Source: Flavobacteriaceae bacterium (GTDB taxonomy: Bacteria > Bacteroidota > Bacteroidia > Flavobacteriales > Flavobacteriaceae). Taken from it: a stretch of 7,451 nucleotides of DNA. The position numbers and the translations under genes are program-made. Each line of letters starts with the position of its first letter. Position 1 is the first letter of the stretch. The stretch spans positions 1-7,451 of the forward strand of contig JAUVCP010000095.1 in the NCBI GenBank assembly GCA_030590765.1, written 5' to 3'. Below, in pieces: positions 5,884-7,451 of this stretch. The notes beneath the pieces are model-generated. The model saw only the letters and a program-made list of their open reading frames with translations. It did no database searches and was not told the origin of the DNA.

Positions 5884-5901
5884 TTTGCCAAAACTTAATT
5901 A
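5884..5901. repeat. Second copy of the AbiE repeat, directly before the toxin start codon
   Basis: TTTGCCAAAACTTAATTA (5884-5901) matches 5111-5128 at 16 of 18 positions as a direct repeat. Its part 5886-5900 is the exact reverse complement of 5084-5098 (15 of 15). It fills most of the 24-bp gap between antitoxin and toxin genes and ends three bases before ATG 5905. It could be a second binding site for the antitoxin, or an RNA element that pairs with the leader. Confidence 0.6.
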
Positions 5902-5904
5902 ACA

Positions 5905-6948
5905 ATGATTGAATCAAAATCGTACCATATAGATTGGATTTCAGAAGTCAGAAAAAACCTTGGCAAGCGCATTGATCCAAAATTAATTGAAAAAGTAATT
6001 TATGCGCTACTTTTTTTAGAGCAATTACAATTAAATGGATTAAACTTTATTTTCAAAGGAGGTACAGCTTTATTACTAGCGAGTAAAACTCCCAAAAGAT
6101 TTTCAATAGATATTGATATTATAACTGAACATTCTCAAAAAGAGATCGAAACAATTTTAGAAAAGATCAGTCAGCAAACAGTATTCACACATTGGGAAGA
6201 TGATAATAGTAGAAAGCACACACCAGATGCTCCAATTGGCCATTTTAAAATGTATTATAAAAGCAGTGTTGATGAGAACATCGAACCAATCTTATTAGAT
6301 ATTCTTTACACACCAAATCCATACCCTGAGCTTATGGAAGTTCCAATACAACATGATTGGTTACAAACCTCAGGTGAAGTACAGACTGTAAAGATGCCAA
6401 CATTTGATGCTATTCTAGGGGATAAATTAACCGCATTTGCACCTAAAACCACGGGTATATTATATACTAAAAACCGACCTGTAGAAATTATAAAGCAATT
6501 ATTTGATATTGCATATTTAATGGATAGTATAAATAACTTAAGAATTGTAAGAAACAGTTATAGCAAAGTAGTAAAAGAAGAAATTAGATTCAGAAAATTA
6601 GAGATAACAGCTGATGAAGTTTTGGAGGACACACAACAAACTTGCTTTACGTTAGCTAAAAGAGATCATAAATCAGAAGAATTTAAACACTTAAATTTAG
6701 GAATTCACAATTTTACAAATTTCACCATTGGAAGGTTCACAATAGACGAAGCTATCATAGCAGCATCTAAAATTGCTTTTTTAGTTGAGATAATTAGAAA
6801 AGAATCAGACGAGAAAATTCAATATTTTAAAAACCCATCAGAAATAAAAGAATGGTTATTTGAAGAACAACAATACAATAAACTAAACAAATTAAAAAAG
6901 AACAATCCTGAAGCATTTTTTTACTGGTTTAAGGCGTTGACTAAATAA
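5905..6948 (+). CDS. abiEii: AbiEii/AbiGii-type nucleotidyltransferase toxin
   Basis: This 347-residue protein has the DNA polymerase beta-like nucleotidyltransferase core of AbiEii toxins. Motif I is FKGGTALLL (50-58) followed by the catalytic carboxylates D69 and D71 (RFSIDIDII). The third carboxylate is likely D132 (PILLDILYTP). DKLTAF (173-178) and LFDIAYLMD (199-207) follow in the positions usual for the family. No catalytic residue appears lost and the length is normal, so the toxin is probably active. AbiEii-like toxins inhibit growth by transferring nucleotides to target RNA, and the system can abort phage infection (known for the family; not shown here). ATG 5905 is 24 bp after the antitoxin stop, without a Shine-Dalgarno sequence but with a copy of the operon repeat in front. 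The stop is followed in the same frame by a HipA remnant. Confidence 0.9.
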   Translation: MIESKSYHIDWISEVRKNLGKRIDPKLIEKVIYALLFLEQLQLNGLNFIFKGGTALLLASKTPKRFSIDIDIITEHSQKEIETILEKISQQTVFTHWEDDNSRKHTPDAPIGHFKMYYKSSVDENIEPILLDILYTPNPYPELMEVPIQHDWLQTSGEVQTVKMPTFDAILGDKLTAFAPKTTGILYTKNRPVEIIKQLFDIAYLMDSINNLRIVRNSYSKVVKEEIRFRKLEITADEVLEDTQQTCFTLAKRDHKSEEFKHLNLGIHNFTNFTIGRFTIDEAIIAASKIAFLVEIIRKESDEKIQYFKNPSEIKEWLFEEQQYNKLNKLKKNNPEAFFYWFKALTK

Positions 6949-7095
6949 GATCGTTTGATCAAAATACTTATCAACCCCATCAACAATAAGAATTATGGAA
7001 CTGACATTGATAACGATCTAGACCAACTATGGCGAGGAATCATTTTCAATATAGTCATTTCAAATACGGATGATTATCTAAGAAATCAAGGCTAA
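6949..7095 (+). pseudogene. hipA: Remnant of a HipA-type kinase, C-terminal catalytic-loop segment
   Basis: Directly after the AbiEii stop, in the same frame and with no start codon of its own in place, 48 codons run to a TAA at 7093-7095. The last part, LDQLWRGIIFNIV then SNTDDYLRNQG, matches the well-conserved HipA segment usually seen as LWRR-hydrophobic-FN followed by NTDDHLRNHG. That segment contains the catalytic Asp of this Ser/Thr kinase toxin. The H of the loop is Y here, and the reading frame stops where HipA would continue (GF, then a W-x-L-S-P segment). MTLTPKLR in another frame at 7128-7151 may be the shifted trace of the latter. Everything before and after is missing. This is a decayed toxin gene next to a working-looking TA pair; there is no hipB nearby. 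Confidence 0.7.
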
Positions 7096-7121
7096 AACTT
7101 TTGCTATTCTTTAAAAGGAGG

Positions 7122-7146
7122 AAAAAAATGACTTTGACTCCAAAGT
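7122..7146 (-). terminator. Probable terminator of the leftward gene 7448-7164
   Basis: On the minus strand ACTTTG-GAGT-CAAAGT (7146-7131) forms a perfect 6-bp stem with a 4-nt loop. Two bases later follows a run of seven T (7128-7122), 17 bp past the stop codon. The stem is AT-rich, hence modest strength. The same bases give an apparent GGAGG plus ATG on the plus strand, which I take to be a by-product. Confidence 0.5.
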
Positions 7147-7163
7147 TAAGATAGATCAAAAAT

Positions 7164-7448
7164 CTACCTTTCCAAGCCACCACCCTTGTAAGGTGAATCA
7201 ATAATTTTACTAACACCTTTCTCATGATTAACTTTTCTAGCCATGTTTTGTTCTAAATCCTTGGCAAATTGTTTCATACCATCTTTGATAAAAACCAAAC
7301 GATTCTTGTCTAATTTCATCTTTTTTAGTTGTTCAGGTTTCAATTTATCCAAATTTTCTATTTTTAATCCGGTATCTTTTGATAGGGCATATCCCATATT
7401 AAAGAATTTTAAATAATTTTTATCAATTTTAGTATAGACTTCTTCCAT
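7164..7448 (-). CDS. Hypothetical protein of 94 residues
   Basis: On the minus strand ATG 7448-7446 opens a 94-codon frame ending with TAG at 7166-7164. Only three bases of upstream sequence remain in the window, so neither the ribosome binding site nor an upstream start can be judged. The protein starts MEEVYTKIDKNYLKFFNMGY, is Lys-rich and probably mainly helical (LDKLKPEQLKKMKLDKNRL, then FIKDGMKQFAKDLEQNM). It has no signal peptide or membrane segment and ends in a Gly-rich tail (DSPYKGGGLER). It is convergent with the HipA remnant and has its own terminator. No function can be assigned. The protein-like composition and the matching terminator make it a likely real gene. Confidence 0.65.
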   Translation of the reverse strand: MEEVYTKIDKNYLKFFNMGYALSKDTGLKIENLDKLKPEQLKKMKLDKNRLVFIKDGMKQFAKDLEQNMARKVNHEKGVSKIIDSPYKGGGLER

Positions 7449-7451
7449 AAT

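Noticed and set aside
6949..6960. GATC-GTTT-GATC mini-hairpin after the AbiEii stop as terminator
   Set aside because: Only a 4-bp stem and no T-run follows; it also lies within the HipA remnant.
7112..7154. AAAAGGAGG plus ATG with an 8-codon frame (MTLTPKLR)
   Set aside because: The bases coincide with the T-run and hairpin of the leftward gene's terminator, and the peptide may be a shifted HipA trace; no independent gene is supported.

Overview
The window is strongly AT-rich and looks like chromosomal DNA of a Bacteroidota member, most likely a flavobacterium (inference). The evidence is: several TAnnTTTG-type promoter elements, A-rich ribosome-binding regions with little Shine-Dalgarno sequence, lipoprotein signals ending in S-C, and a TPR-type sensor histidine kinase paired with a LuxR-type response regulator.

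Layout. Positions 1-54 hold the first 18 codons of a leftward gene with a strong ribosome binding site. A gene-free divergent region (55-447) follows, with a cluster of GATAA motifs and two AT-rich inverted repeats. Positions 448-1164 encode a LytTR-type DNA-binding regulator whose receiver domain has lost its phosphoacceptor Asp. A 240-bp gap carries a 21-bp-spaced direct repeat, a TAnnTTTG element and three consecutive inverted repeats. It leads into a 53-residue, extremely acidic predicted lipoprotein (1405-1566) closed by a clear intrinsic terminator. Immediately beyond, a second TAnnTTTG element precedes an operon of a TPR sensor kinase (1658-3694, also with a lipobox-like Cys) and a LuxR-type response regulator (3705-4379). 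Together 448-4379 look like one regulatory locus: two transcription factors, one membrane sensor and one tiny exported acidic polypeptide that could be its ligand, partner or output. That link is inference from position only.

From 4380 to 5151 there is no convincing long gene. This stretch holds a possible 31-codon ORF, a long purine/pyrimidine hairpin and the control region of the next operon.

The right part is a toxin-antitoxin/defence patch. An AbiEi-type antitoxin (5152-5880, forced TTG start) and an AbiEii-type nucleotidyltransferase toxin (5905-6948) form a type IV TA pair. A TTTGCCAAA-containing repeat lies in front of both genes, and an inverted copy lies upstream of the first. Directly after the toxin stop codon, in the same frame, is a short decayed piece of a HipA-type kinase (6949-7095). 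The window closes with a leftward 94-residue protein of unknown function (7164-7448) and its probable terminator (7122-7146).

The strongest points for follow-up are the degenerate receiver of the LytTR regulator, the acidic lipoprotein with its structured leader next to the TPR kinase, the three-copy repeat of the AbiE locus, and the HipA remnant.
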